A stretch of DNA of 11,536 bases from RGIG2041 sp045537695. GTDB lineage: Bacteria > Bacillota > Clostridia > UBA1381 > UMGS1253. The stretch covers positions 1 through 11,536 of the forward strand of contig JAZSQB010000063.1 of NCBI GenBank assembly GCA_045537695.1, read 5' to 3'. Under the pieces are notes generated by a model. That model was not told where the DNA came from, made no database searches, and saw nothing but the letters and a program-made list of their open reading frames with translations. This document shows positions 1 to 7,435 of this stretch, piece after piece; position 1 is the stretch's first letter; every line of letters starts with the position of its first letter. A program made the translations under genes and the position numbers.

Positions 1-253
1 CAAGCACGGATATTCCTTTTCACTGTCATAGTTTTCGGGAAGATATACCGTATATCGAAGCTCGCCATGCTCCATATCTGCACATGTTACTTCACCATAA
101 ACCGTTTTCCACACTCTTTCAGAGTTGCTTATTTGTTCGCCCTCTGCTCTTGTTACTTTCATGTCACCATCAAGAAGGGAATACACCGCGCCTTCGGCAA
201 AGCCTGAAACAAAAAAACGCAACCGAAAGCATTACCGCCATTATTTTTTTCAT
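1..253 (-). pseudogene. Secreted esterase-like protein, N-terminal part, frameshifted and cut by window edge
   Basis: This gene runs off the left end. The start is ATG at 253-251, with an AAGGAGG ribosome binding site at 261-267, 7 nt away. The first 14 codons give MKKIMAVMLSVAFF; the frame then fails in a run of seven T (plus-strand A at 211-217) and stops at TGA 172-170. Dropping one T restores an open frame to the window edge: VSGFAEGAVYS and onward, ending YTVYLPENYDSEKEYPCL. The joined product has a lysine-start, hydrophobic signal peptide with likely cleavage near the GFA-EG region, so it is probably exported. The YTVYLPENYD..K.YP pattern is typical of the first beta strands of secreted alpha/beta-hydrolase esterases, but the catalytic nucleophile lies outside the window. 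The frameshift may be a real mutation, a phase-variable tract or a sequencing error. I am sure of the frame break, less sure of the family. Confidence 0.65.
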
Positions 254-293
254 GTAAATTCCTCCTTTAAATTTGATCTTTAATTGTAATTAC

Positions 294-322
294 ATTATAC
301 TATCAAATCCAAAGGAAATCAA
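294..322 (-). promoter_or_regulatory. Sigma-A promoter of the left-edge esterase-like gene
   Basis: On the minus strand, TTGATT (317-322) and TATAAT (294-299) are separated by exactly 17 bp. This predicts a start of transcription near 287 and a short leader of about 34 nt before the ATG at 253. Confidence 0.7.
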
Positions 323-505
323 TCTTCAATTATTCAGCAATATTTATGTATCGTTCAGCATTTTCAGTGATTTCCAGAAAAATAATGCATGAAAGCAAGG
401 CTGGATTGCAAAATAATTCCACTTCGTATTGTTATATCACAAGCACGTACAAAGGAACACAGAGGCAAAAAGGTATAATTTTCACGAAAACTGTTTATGA
501 TAAAT
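323..505. other. Intergenic stretch with no recognisable gene
   Basis: This AT-rich stretch lies between two divergent promoters. An ORF of 62 codons (346-534, plus) crosses it, but it has no ribosome binding site, resembles no family and overlaps the rnj promoter. A lone TATAAT at 474-479 has no matching -35 element. I see nothing supportable here. Confidence 0.6.
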
Positions 506-535
506 TTGACAAAACCTGCATATATATGTTATAAT
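506..535 (+). promoter_or_regulatory. Sigma-A promoter of rnj
   Basis: A perfect TTGACA (506-511) and a perfect TATAAT (530-535) are separated by 18 bp. Transcription should start near 542, which leaves a leader of about 230 nt before the rnj start codon. The consensus hexamers suggest strong constitutive expression. Confidence 0.8.
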
Positions 536-541
536 GCAAAT

Positions 542-771
542 AGTGTATGAGAACGGAATTGACCTCAAGGTGCGACAGAATTATTTTTTGTTTTAATTTT
601 ACGATCGGACCCATATTCTATTAAGGTGACTATGTTTTTACATTGTCGCTTTCATTTGTTTTTCAAATTTCGGATTTTATACATCTCAGGTCTCTACGTT
701 TGCGAAGGCAATAGAACCTGAAAGCATCTACATAAACAAAATACACAATTCAGAAAGGACGGATACTTTTT
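542..771 (+). promoter_or_regulatory. Long structured 5' leader of rnj, with possible leader ORF
   Basis: About 230 nt separate the predicted transcript start from the rnj ATG. At 686-721 there is a compound hairpin: TCAGGT (686-691) pairs with ACCTGA (716-721), TCTA (693-696) with TAGA (712-715), and TTGC (700-703) with GCAA (708-711), closed by a GAAG tetraloop. A 29-codon ORF (632-721) starts with ATG two bases after an AAGGTGA, so the spacing is short. Its TGA (719-721) lies exactly at the foot of the hairpin. A second possible pairing joins GCGACA (near 573-578) with TGTCGC (near 643-648). The rnj binding site AAAGGACGG (754-762) follows. I recognise no known riboswitch class. Control of rnj through this leader is inference. 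Confidence 0.45.
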
Positions 772-2436
772 ATGGCAAAAAAGCATAAGTTAAGAGTCAT
801 TCCGCTCGGCGGTCTTTTGGAAATTGGCAAAAATATGACGTTGTTTGAGTACGGTGACGATATTTTTGTGGTGGACTGCGGTATTGCTTTTCCGGACGAT
901 GATATGCCGGGCATTGACCTCGTTATCCCCGACGTGACTTATTTAGAGAAAAATGCGGATAAACTGCGCGCATTTGTCATTACGCACGGGCACGAAGACC
1001 ATATTGGCTCCCTGCCCTATATCTTAAAGAAGGTCAACGCACCCGTATACGGCTCGATGTTAACCATCGGTCTGGTGGAAAATAAGTTAAAAGAACACGG
1101 TTTGTTATCCCAGACAACGCTCAAGCGCGTTGCACCGGGCGATACCATTCGTCTGGGTTGCTTTACGATAGAATTCATTCGCTCCAACCACTCCATTGCC
1201 GGTGCGATGGTGCTTGCCATCCGCACACCGGTCGGCGTAGTAATACACACGGGCGACTTCAAGATTGACTCCACCCCGATTGAGGGCGAAATGATTGATT
1301 TAACCCGTATCGGTGAATATGGTCGTGAAGGCGTTTTACTCTTGATGTCTGACTCCACAAACGTGGAGCGTGCAGGCTTTACAATGAGCGAACGCACTGT
1401 CGGCAAAACATTCGAAGATATGTTCAAGGTGTGCGACAAGCGCATTATCGTTGCAACCTTCGCCTCGAACGTACACCGCGTACAGCAGATTATCAATGCT
1501 GCTGCCAAGTACGGCAGAAAGGTTGCTGTTTCCGGCAGAAGCATGGAAAACATCGTCGAAGTCGCCATTGAACTAGGTTATATGCACATTCCGGACAACA
1601 CGCTCATTCGCATTGACGACATCAACCGCTATCCGGATGACATGCTTGTTATTGTAACAACCGGTTCGCAGGGCGAAGAAATGAGCGCCCTTTTCCGCAT
1701 GGCATATTCAGACCACAGAAAGGTCGAAATCACGGCAAACGATTTGATAATCGTTTCCGCAAGCGCCATTCCGGGCAACGAAAAGACCATTTCCCGTGTT
1801 ATCAACGAGTTATTCCGTCGAGGTGCAGAGGTTGTGTATGAATCGCACGCGGACATTCACGTTTCCGGTCACGCATGTCAGGAAGAATTAAAGCTGATGC
1901 TTGCACTCGCAAAGCCGAAATTTTTCATGCCGGTGCACGGCGAATACAGACATTTAAAAGCACACGCAAACTTAGCGGAAGCCATGGGCATACCGCTTGA
2001 AAACTCTTTCCTGCTTGAAAACGGTCACGTACTGGAATTAGACAGAGAAAGCGCAAGAATCAACGGTATGGTGCCGAGCGGCAAGCTGCTCGTCGACGGT
2101 CTCGGTGTCGGAGATGTCGGCAATATCGTATTGCGCGACAGAAAGCATCTTGCAAACGACGGTTTGATTGTCTGTGTTGTTTCCATCGCGGCCGAAACCG
2201 GCGCGCTAATGGCAGGCCCGGACATTATCTCCCGCGGCTTTGTCTATGTGCGTGAATCAGAAGAATTAATGGAAGGTGCGCGCGAAGTGACCAAACTCGC
2301 GCTTGACCGAACCATGGAGCGCGGCAACGCAGATTGGACGGCGCTTAAAAACGCAATGCGTGGGGCTCTGAGCGATTATATGTATGAAAAGACAAAGCGG
2401 TCCCCGATGATTTTACCGGTGGTTATGGAAGTGTAA
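772..2436 (+). CDS. rnj: Ribonuclease J
   Basis: A 554-residue protein, the usual length for RNase J. This Zn-dependent metallo-beta-lactamase/beta-CASP enzyme has endonuclease and 5'-3' exonuclease activity and acts in the cytoplasm in mRNA decay and RNA maturation. The metal site is visible as HGHEDH at 72-77, H140 in RSNHS, D162 in HTGDF and H389 in PVHGEYRH. The beta-CASP insertion covers roughly residues 205-365, with ASNVHR near 231-236, SGRSMEN at 254-260, TGSQGE at 297-302 and HVSGHA at 363-368. The remainder is the C-terminal domain, needed in this family for dimer formation. The ATG at 772 follows AAAGGACGG at 754-762, and the protein begins MAKKHKLRVIPLGGLLEIG, matching the normal family N-terminus. 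The gene is transcribed alone, convergent with rpoD, and ends at a hairpin terminator. It is the only RNase J in the window, so J1 versus J2 cannot be decided. Confidence 0.96.
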   Translation: MAKKHKLRVIPLGGLLEIGKNMTLFEYGDDIFVVDCGIAFPDDDMPGIDLVIPDVTYLEKNADKLRAFVITHGHEDHIGSLPYILKKVNAPVYGSMLTIGLVENKLKEHGLLSQTTLKRVAPGDTIRLGCFTIEFIRSNHSIAGAMVLAIRTPVGVVIHTGDFKIDSTPIEGEMIDLTRIGEYGREGVLLLMSDSTNVERAGFTMSERTVGKTFEDMFKVCDKRIIVATFASNVHRVQQIINAAAKYGRKVAVSGRSMENIVEVAIELGYMHIPDNTLIRIDDINRYPDDMLVIVTTGSQGEEMSALFRMAYSDHRKVEITANDLIIVSASAIPGNEKTISRVINELFRRGAEVVYESHADIHVSGHACQEELKLMLALAKPKFFMPVHGEYRHLKAHANLAEAMGIPLENSFLLENGHVLELDRESARINGMVPSGKLLVDGLGVGDVGNIVLRDRKHLANDGLIVCVVSIAAETGALMAGPDIISRGFVYVRESEELMEGAREVTKLALDRTMERGNADWTALKNAMRGALSDYMYEKTKRSPMILPVVMEV

Positions 2437-2441
2437 AATCA

Positions 2442-2470
2442 AACAAAGCACCCTCACAGGGTGCTTTGTT
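2442..2470 (+). terminator. Rho-independent terminator of rnj
   Basis: A perfect 13-bp stem (2442-2454 with 2458-2470) with a CAC loop starts five bases after the rnj stop. The GC-rich core GCACCCT/AGGGTGC is followed by CTTTGTTAT, a broken U-tract. The stem is strong and the tail weak. Confidence 0.75.
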
Positions 2471-2477
2471 ATACAAT

Positions 2478-2497
2478 GGGACGTTCGTGAACGTCCC
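2478..2497. repeat. Short perfect inverted repeat between two terminators
   Basis: GGGACGTT (2478-2485) and AACGTCCC (2490-2497) form an 8-bp stem closed by CGTG. It has no U-tract on either strand and so does not look like a terminator. It sits between the rnj and rpoD terminators. It could be an operator, a dispersed repeat unit or a third transcript-end hairpin; the sequence does not decide. Confidence 0.6.
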
Positions 2498-2510
2498 GCA
2501 GAGTACACAA

Positions 2511-2540
2511 AAAAGCGAGATTCAATCGAATCTCGCTTTT
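2511..2540 (-). terminator. Terminator of the dnaG-rpoD operon, possibly bidirectional
   Basis: On the minus strand GCGAGATTC (2536-2528) and GAATCTCGC (2523-2515) form a 9-bp stem, extended by A/T pairs to 13 bp, with a four-base loop. Six T follow (complement of 2509-2514). It begins two bases after the rpoD stop codon. The plus strand also ends in TTTT, so it may back up the rnj terminator. Confidence 0.9.
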
Positions 2541-2542
2541 AA

Positions 2543-3628
2543 TTAATCTAAATAATCTTTTAACTTCTTGCTTCTGCTCGGATGACGGAGCTTACGGAGC
2601 GCCTTTGCTTCAATCTGACGGATACGCTCACGCGTTACGTCAAAGCGCTTACCAACTTCCTCGAGCGTTCTTGCTCTGCCGTCTTCGAGACCGAAGCGAA
2701 GCTTGAGCACCTTTTCTTCTCTCGGCGTCAATGTGCCGAGCACTTCTAAAAGCTGCTCTTTCAAAAGCACATAGCTTGCAGACTCCGACGGTGCCGGTGC
2801 ATCATCATCCGGGATAAAGTCGCCTAAGTGGCTATCTTCCTCTTCACCGATCGGTGTTTCAAGGGATACCGGCTCCTGCGCAATCTTCATAATCTCGCGC
2901 ACCTTTTCCGGTGACATATTGAGCTCCTTGGAGATTTCCTCCGGTGTAGGCTCACGACCGAGCTCCTGCAAAAGCTGACGGGACACGCGGATGAGTTTAT
3001 TGATGGTTTCCACCATATGCACCGGAATACGGATGGTTCTTGCCTGGTCGGCAATGGCTCTTGTAATTGCCTGACGAATCCACCACGTCGCATAGGTAGA
3101 GAATTTATAACCCTTTGTATAATTAAACTTTTCAACCGCCTTAATCAAGCCGAGGTTACCTTCCTGAATCAAATCCAAGAAGAGCATACCGCGACCAACA
3201 TAGCGCTTTGCAATGCTGACAACCAAACGCAGATTCGCTTCGGCAAGACGTTTCTTCGCCGCCTGATCCCCCTCTGCCATACGCTTCGCAAGCTCGATTT
3301 CTTCTGTCGGGTCCAAAAGCGGCACTTTACCGATTTCCTTTAAATACATCTTGACATGGTCATCTATATTTACGCCTTCCGGAACGGATAAATCCTCCAC
3401 ATCCTCATGAGACATTTCGATTTCCTCAAGTTCCTTTTCCATATCTGCGACAATTTCAATGCCGGCCTTTTCCAGCGTCTCATACACCTTGTCAATCTGC
3501 TCTGCCGCGATATCTACCGCCTCAAAAGCATCCATAATTTCCTTAAATGTAAGTACGCCACTTTTTTTGCCACGTTCTAACAGCTCTCTTGCTATCGCTT
3601 TTTTGCTTACCTCTACCATTTCGCCCAT
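2543..3628 (-). CDS. rpoD: RNA polymerase primary sigma factor SigA (RpoD)
   Basis: A 361-residue sigma-70 group 1 factor that directs RNA polymerase to housekeeping promoters. The short N-terminus (about 1-85) is the Firmicute-type region 1.1. Region 1.2 starts near DDHVKMYLKEIGKVPLL (89-105). Region 2 spans about 125-205, with NLRLVVSIAKRYVGRG, the core-binding DLIQEGNLGLIKAV (152-165) and the -10 recognition helix FSTYATWWIRQAITRAI (176-192). Region 3 is about 206-285, and region 4 about 286-361 carries the -35 recognition helix VTRERIRQIEAKALRKLRHP (331-350). The ATG at 3628-3626 overlaps the dnaG stop by one base (TAATG) and has AGGAGG at 3638-3643, spaced 9 nt. A second Met at codon 4 is less well placed. 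The overlap with dnaG implies translational coupling. Primary-sigma residues are all present, so an alternative sigma is unlikely. Confidence 0.97.
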   Translation of the reverse strand: MGEMVEVSKKAIARELLERGKKSGVLTFKEIMDAFEAVDIAAEQIDKVYETLEKAGIEIVADMEKELEEIEMSHEDVEDLSVPEGVNIDDHVKMYLKEIGKVPLLDPTEEIELAKRMAEGDQAAKKRLAEANLRLVVSIAKRYVGRGMLFLDLIQEGNLGLIKAVEKFNYTKGYKFSTYATWWIRQAITRAIADQARTIRIPVHMVETINKLIRVSRQLLQELGREPTPEEISKELNMSPEKVREIMKIAQEPVSLETPIGEEEDSHLGDFIPDDDAPAPSESASYVLLKEQLLEVLGTLTPREEKVLKLRFGLEDGRARTLEEVGKRFDVTRERIRQIEAKALRKLRHPSRSKKLKDYLD

Positions 3629-5421
3629 TAAAACGCGCCTCCTCTCTTTTTGTCAAGCTCGTCTTTTCGCCTCAACAATTTCCGAAGAACTTCCGGCTCT
3701 TCTTCCGCTGCTTTAAGCTTTTCTCCTATTGTAATAAGTTCCAATTTAATTAAAAAGTCATCAACTGCCATCTGTATATCTGGATACACAGAATTATCAA
3801 ACAGGATTTCCGTAACATATTTTCCCTCTGCCCCACTAAAACTCGAAAGCACAGCCGCAGAAGATGGCGCATTCCCTGCATTCCACATATCACAGATCAC
3901 GCAAGCCATTCTACAATGCAACGAATTAGAAAAATTCTCAGAACCAAGTTGCGTTTCCACTTTCTTGGCCGCCTGACGATTAATAAACATAAGATATAAA
4001 AGTTTACGCTCCGTCGATTCGGTTGGTGAATTCTGTTTAATTATAGTCTGTTCTTCACTTTGTTCAGATACAATCTTGACTGTCTTGTTAGGCAAGCGGT
4101 ACTGCTTATTATCCTCGCTCCTACTCTCTTTCCCCAACAAGCGTTTAATCTCAGAAAAAATGCTTTCTTTCTTCACATTGTAATCGCGCGCAAGCATCTC
4201 CGCATAAGAGTCGATTTCCATTGGATTTTTTGTGGAAACCAAGATTTTTGCAGCCTCCTGCAAAAATTTCACTTTATCATCCACGCTATTGTCCACATCA
4301 AAGCGTTTGCGCTCCAATTGAATACGGTACAGCGTTGCCGGCACGGCCTTTGCCATCGCTTCGCGGAATTTTTCCGCACCGCCGTGCTTTTTGATGTACT
4401 CATCCGGGTCTTTCACCCCTGTGAGGCTGAGGATTTTCACGCGCACATTGCTCGCCGCAAACAAATCGATAGCGCGCAGTGTCGCCTTAACGCCCGCCTC
4501 GTCCGTATCGTAACAGATGAGTACTTCGTTGGTATATCGCTTAATCAACTGCACCTGCTCCGGCGTAAGCGATGTGCCCAGGGTAGCCACCGCATTGTTT
4601 ACGCCTGCCTGGTGCAGGGAAATGACATCCAAAAATCCTTCTACAAGAATTAAATTATTCTCTTTTGCATTTTTCGCATAATTCAGCGCATACAAATTCA
4701 ATCTTTTATTGAAAACCTCCGTTTCCGGAGAGTTTAAATACTTCGGCTTTGTATCATCTAAAATCCTGCCGCCAAACCCAATCACATTACCGCGCACATC
4801 AATAATCGGAAACATCACGCGACCGCGGAACTTGTCCACATAGCGATTGTTTTTTGCTACAACCAAACCAAAATCAAAAAGTTCCTGCTTTGTATAGCCA
4901 AGCTCCTCTAAATGTTTCATCAGAAGGTCGCCGTTTTCCGGTGCATAACCGATGCCGAAGCTCGTGACCGTTTTCGGTTGCAACGCACGGGAAATTACAT
5001 AATCTCTTCCCTTCTGCGCATTCGGGTCCTTGACAAGCGTATTATAGAAAAACTTTGCCGCAAAAGTGTTTGCACTAAGCATTCTCTGCTTTTTGCGCAA
5101 ATGCTTTTGCATCTGCGGTGATTGCTCTGGCTCCGGCAGTGCAATATTGGCACGCTGCGCAAGGAACTTGAGCGCATCCACAAAATCCAGATTTTCCGCT
5201 TTCATTATAAAATTAATCACCGTACCGCCTTCGCCGCAGCCAAAGCAATGGTACAGCTGTTTATCTGCAGAAACATGAAAAGAAGGCGTTTTTTCATTAT
5301 GAAAAGGACAAAGCCCCGTCGAGCTTCTGCCACTCTTCTTTAGTCGAACATATGCGGATATCACATCCTCAATATCGTTGGCGGATATCACTTCCTGTAT
5401 AAGTTCCTCAGAATAAAACAA
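3628..5421 (-). CDS. dnaG: DNA primase DnaG
   Basis: A 597-residue bacterial primase that makes the RNA primers for replication with the DnaB-type helicase. The zinc-binding domain is at the N-terminus with ligands C38, H41, C59 and C62 (LCPFHNEKTPSF, YHCFGCGEGG). The RNA polymerase domain spans about 110-430 and contains the TOPRIM motifs EGFLD (262-266), YDTDEAG (305-311) and DPDEY (339-343). The rest, to 597, is a less conserved helicase-binding domain. The start is TTG at 5421-5419, supported by AAGGAGC at 5431-5437 and by FYSEELIQEVISANDIEDVIS, which matches the usual N-terminus. It follows dgt after a 136-bp AT-rich gap that holds a probable sigma-H promoter, and it overlaps rpoD by one base. 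The use of TTG may lower translation. Confidence 0.97.
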   Translation of the reverse strand: MFYSEELIQEVISANDIEDVISAYVRLKKSGRSSTGLCPFHNEKTPSFHVSADKQLYHCFGCGEGGTVINFIMKAENLDFVDALKFLAQRANIALPEPEQSPQMQKHLRKKQRMLSANTFAAKFFYNTLVKDPNAQKGRDYVISRALQPKTVTSFGIGYAPENGDLLMKHLEELGYTKQELFDFGLVVAKNNRYVDKFRGRVMFPIIDVRGNVIGFGGRILDDTKPKYLNSPETEVFNKRLNLYALNYAKNAKENNLILVEGFLDVISLHQAGVNNAVATLGTSLTPEQVQLIKRYTNEVLICYDTDEAGVKATLRAIDLFAASNVRVKILSLTGVKDPDEYIKKHGGAEKFREAMAKAVPATLYRIQLERKRFDVDNSVDDKVKFLQEAAKILVSTKNPMEIDSYAEMLARDYNVKKESIFSEIKRLLGKESRSEDNKQYRLPNKTVKIVSEQSEEQTIIKQNSPTESTERKLLYLMFINRQAAKKVETQLGSENFSNSLHCRMACVICDMWNAGNAPSSAAVLSSFSGAEGKYVTEILFDNSVYPDIQMAVDDFLIKLELITIGEKLKAAEEEPEVLRKLLRRKDELDKKRGGAF

Positions 5422-5463
5422 GAAATTTACGCTCCTTTTTACTATTCCTACTCATACATCCAA

Positions 5464-5490
5464 ATTCGACATTTTTAGAAAAATTCCTTT
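5464..5490 (-). promoter_or_regulatory. Probable sigma-H promoter of dnaG-rpoD
   Basis: On the minus strand, AAAGGAATT (5490-5482), an 11-bp spacer and GTCGAAT (5470-5464) match every fixed position of the Bacillus sigma-H consensus as I know it (RnAGGAwWW, 11-12 bp, RnnGAAT). Transcription would start near 5457, about 36 nt before the dnaG start codon and just upstream of its ribosome binding site. In B. subtilis the dnaG-sigA operon also has a sigma-H promoter. The region is very AT-rich; weak sigma-A-like hexamers (for example TTGATA at 5556-5561) also occur but are not convincing. Confidence 0.6.
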
Positions 5491-5557
5491 TTTAATTTAA
5501 ATATTTATTTGTTATTATTGCAAATTCTTTAATATTTATGCACTTTGCTCGTTTCTA

Positions 5558-6565
5558 TCAAAAAACGGTCCATGATTTTGGCACAAATATACTATTATAT
5601 GTCGAAACCGCGTAGTCATCGCTCATGCCCGCAATATAATCACACACAATTCTGTCCGCTTCCCACTTTTCAAGACCCGCTCTATATTCCTCCGGAAGCT
5701 GCTCCGTATGCTCCACAAAATAGTGAAACATCGCTTCAATTATATAGTTTGCTTTGCGCTCTTCATCGCGCTTTTTTGGATAATCATACACACGTGCAAA
5801 CATAAATGAACGCAGTGCCATAAATGTCTCCTCCATATCCGCGCGCATACATACCTTATCCTGTTCCAATGAAGTTTCAATAATATTCGTAATCAGCGCA
5901 TCTATGCGTTTGGAATGCGTATCGCCTAGGGTCGACAACAGCGACTTTGGGATGTCCTTTTCGCTGAGCACACCGGCACGCATTGCGTCATCAATATCGT
6001 GATTGACATAGGCAATTTTATCGGCAAACTTCAAAATCTGTCCTTCCAGTGTTTCCGGCTGATGGTTACCCGTATGATTTAAAATACCGTCGCGCACCTC
6101 ATGCGTCAGATTCAGCCCCTGCCCATCACGCTCTAAAACATCCACAACACGCAGGCTCTGACTGTAATGGCGAAATCCACCCTTACAAAGCTTATCTAAC
6201 ATATCCTCGCCCGTATGCCCAAACGGTGTATGTCCCAAATCGTGTGCCATACTCATCGCTTCCGTCAAATCTTCGTTTAAACGAAGCGCTCTTGCAATGC
6301 TGCGCGCAATCTGCGTTACCTCAAGCGTATGCGTCAGACGCGTTCTGTAGTGGTCACCCATCGGCGCAATAAACACCTGCGTTTTATGTTTCAAGCGGCG
6401 AAACGCCTTACAGTGCACCACGCGGTCGCGGTCACGCTGAAACGCTGTTCGAAAATCACACACAGGTTCTTCTTTTGCTCTGCCACGGCTTTCGCAAGCT
6501 AACACCGCATACGGCGATAAACGCTGTCTTTCTTCCTGCTCTATTCTCTCTCTGATACTCTGCAT
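5558..6565 (-). CDS. dgt: Deoxyguanosinetriphosphate triphosphohydrolase-like HD protein
   Basis: A 335-residue HD-domain dNTP triphosphohydrolase that splits dNTPs into deoxynucleoside and triphosphate, so it helps set dNTP pools. The metal ligands are H79 (RTRLTHTLEV), the H108-D109 pair (MAHDLGHTPFGHTGE) and D182 (KFADKIAYVNHDIDDA). The N-terminal pattern RDRDRVVHCKAFRRLKHKTQV (45-65) is also typical of the family. The frame is open upstream, but the start is taken as ATG 6565-6563 because GGGGTGA lies at 6571-6577 and the product then begins MQSIRERIEQEERQRLSPYA, as in homologues. A longer reading would overlap ispE by over 100 bp. It follows ispE by 16 bp and precedes dnaG, a common clostridial order. 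The exact substrate range cannot be read from sequence. Confidence 0.93.
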   Translation of the reverse strand: MQSIRERIEQEERQRLSPYAVLACESRGRAKEEPVCDFRTAFQRDRDRVVHCKAFRRLKHKTQVFIAPMGDHYRTRLTHTLEVTQIARSIARALRLNEDLTEAMSMAHDLGHTPFGHTGEDMLDKLCKGGFRHYSQSLRVVDVLERDGQGLNLTHEVRDGILNHTGNHQPETLEGQILKFADKIAYVNHDIDDAMRAGVLSEKDIPKSLLSTLGDTHSKRIDALITNIIETSLEQDKVCMRADMEETFMALRSFMFARVYDYPKKRDEERKANYIIEAMFHYFVEHTEQLPEEYRAGLEKWEADRIVCDYIAGMSDDYAVSTYNSIFVPKSWTVF

Positions 6566-6581
6566 ACAAATCACCCCACAG

Positions 6582-7430
6582 TTAATTTGTCCAACCTGCA
6601 TACGTAAAATAGTTTTCTTTAAACTGTGCCGCCGCTTTTTTCGCTTTAACAAAATCGTCAAACAAACCGAATACCGAAGGACCGCTGCCACTCATAATCG
6701 CACCGAGCGCGCCGGCAGACAAAAGTCCTTGTTTAATCTCTTCAATGACCGGATGTATTTCGCACGTCACCGGCTCCATCACATTATACATCTTAGCTGC
6801 AAGTGCACGCACATCGCCGGCTTGCAGCGCAGCAATCAATGCTTGCGTATCTGGTCTTTTTTCTATCTGCACCGCATCTAACGCCTTATAAATTTCTGCA
6901 GTGGATACGCTGATTTTCGGTTTTACAATGACAATGGCTGTCTTAGGCACTGCCGGCAAATCCGTCAGCACCTCACCGATACCTTCGGCAAGCGCCGTGC
7001 CGCCGCGCAAGCAATACGGCACGTCTGCACCAAGCATCAAGCCTATATGTTCGAGCGTTTCCTGCGATAGTGCAGTTTCGTAAAGCATATTCATCCCCTG
7101 CAGCACCGCAGCCGCGTTACCGCTGCCGCCGGCAAGTCCCGCACTAACCGGAATGCGCTTTTCTATTTTGATACGCACGCCGCCTTGCACGCCCGTTTCC
7201 TCAAAAAACAGTTTTGCCGCTTTATAGGCAATGTTTTTTTCATCCGTCGGCAGAAAATACAAATTACACGTCAGTTCTATGCCCCTCTCAATTTTTTCTA
7301 AATATACGCTGTCGCAAAGATTGCATTTCTGCATCAGCATCTGCACCGTGTGATACCCGTCCTCGCGCACACCGCACACATCCAGTGAAAGATTAACCTT
7401 TGCCTGCGAATTGATTAAAATCTTATCCAC
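6582..7430 (-). CDS. ispE: 4-diphosphocytidyl-2-C-methyl-D-erythritol kinase IspE
   Basis: A 282-residue GHMP kinase that phosphorylates CDP-methylerythritol with ATP in the MEP (non-mevalonate) pathway to isoprenoid precursors. K11 in the N-terminal AKVNLSLDV segment and D136 in GADVPYCLRGG match the catalytic Lys and Asp of the family. The glycine-rich ATP loop is PVSAGLAGGSGNAAA (94-108), and the C-terminal GHMP motif is SGSGPSVFGLF (247-257). The start is GTG at 7430-7428, with AAAGGACAG about 10 nt upstream (7439-7447). Only 5 nt separate it from the lipoprotein stop, so the genes are almost certainly co-transcribed. The GTG and the immediate neighbour suggest coupling. Confidence 0.95.
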   Translation of the reverse strand: MDKILINSQAKVNLSLDVCGVREDGYHTVQMLMQKCNLCDSVYLEKIERGIELTCNLYFLPTDEKNIAYKAAKLFFEETGVQGGVRIKIEKRIPVSAGLAGGSGNAAAVLQGMNMLYETALSQETLEHIGLMLGADVPYCLRGGTALAEGIGEVLTDLPAVPKTAIVIVKPKISVSTAEIYKALDAVQIEKRPDTQALIAALQAGDVRALAAKMYNVMEPVTCEIHPVIEEIKQGLLSAGALGAIMSGSGPSVFGLFDDFVKAKKAAAQFKENYFTYAGWTN

Positions 7431-7435
7431 TTAAA

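Noticed and set aside
474..479. Isolated TATAAT upstream of rnj
   Set aside because: No -35-like hexamer at 16-18 bp upstream, and a full consensus promoter lies at 506-535.
346..534. 62-codon plus-strand ORF upstream of rnj
   Set aside because: No ribosome binding site, no recognisable family, and its end runs through the consensus rnj promoter at 506-535.
1017..1568. 183-codon minus-strand ORF inside rnj
   Set aside because: It is the antisense shadow of a conserved RNase J region; the same holds for the other antisense frames inside rpoD, dnaG, proA and proB.
5345..5356. LexA-like half site CGAACATATG inside dnaG
   Set aside because: The second half (GTTCG) is missing and the site lies within coding sequence, so an SOS operator is not supported.
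6566..6691. 42-residue N-terminal extension of the dgt frame
   Set aside because: It overlaps the end of ispE, is unlike Dgt proteins, and a well-placed ATG with a binding site exists at 6565.
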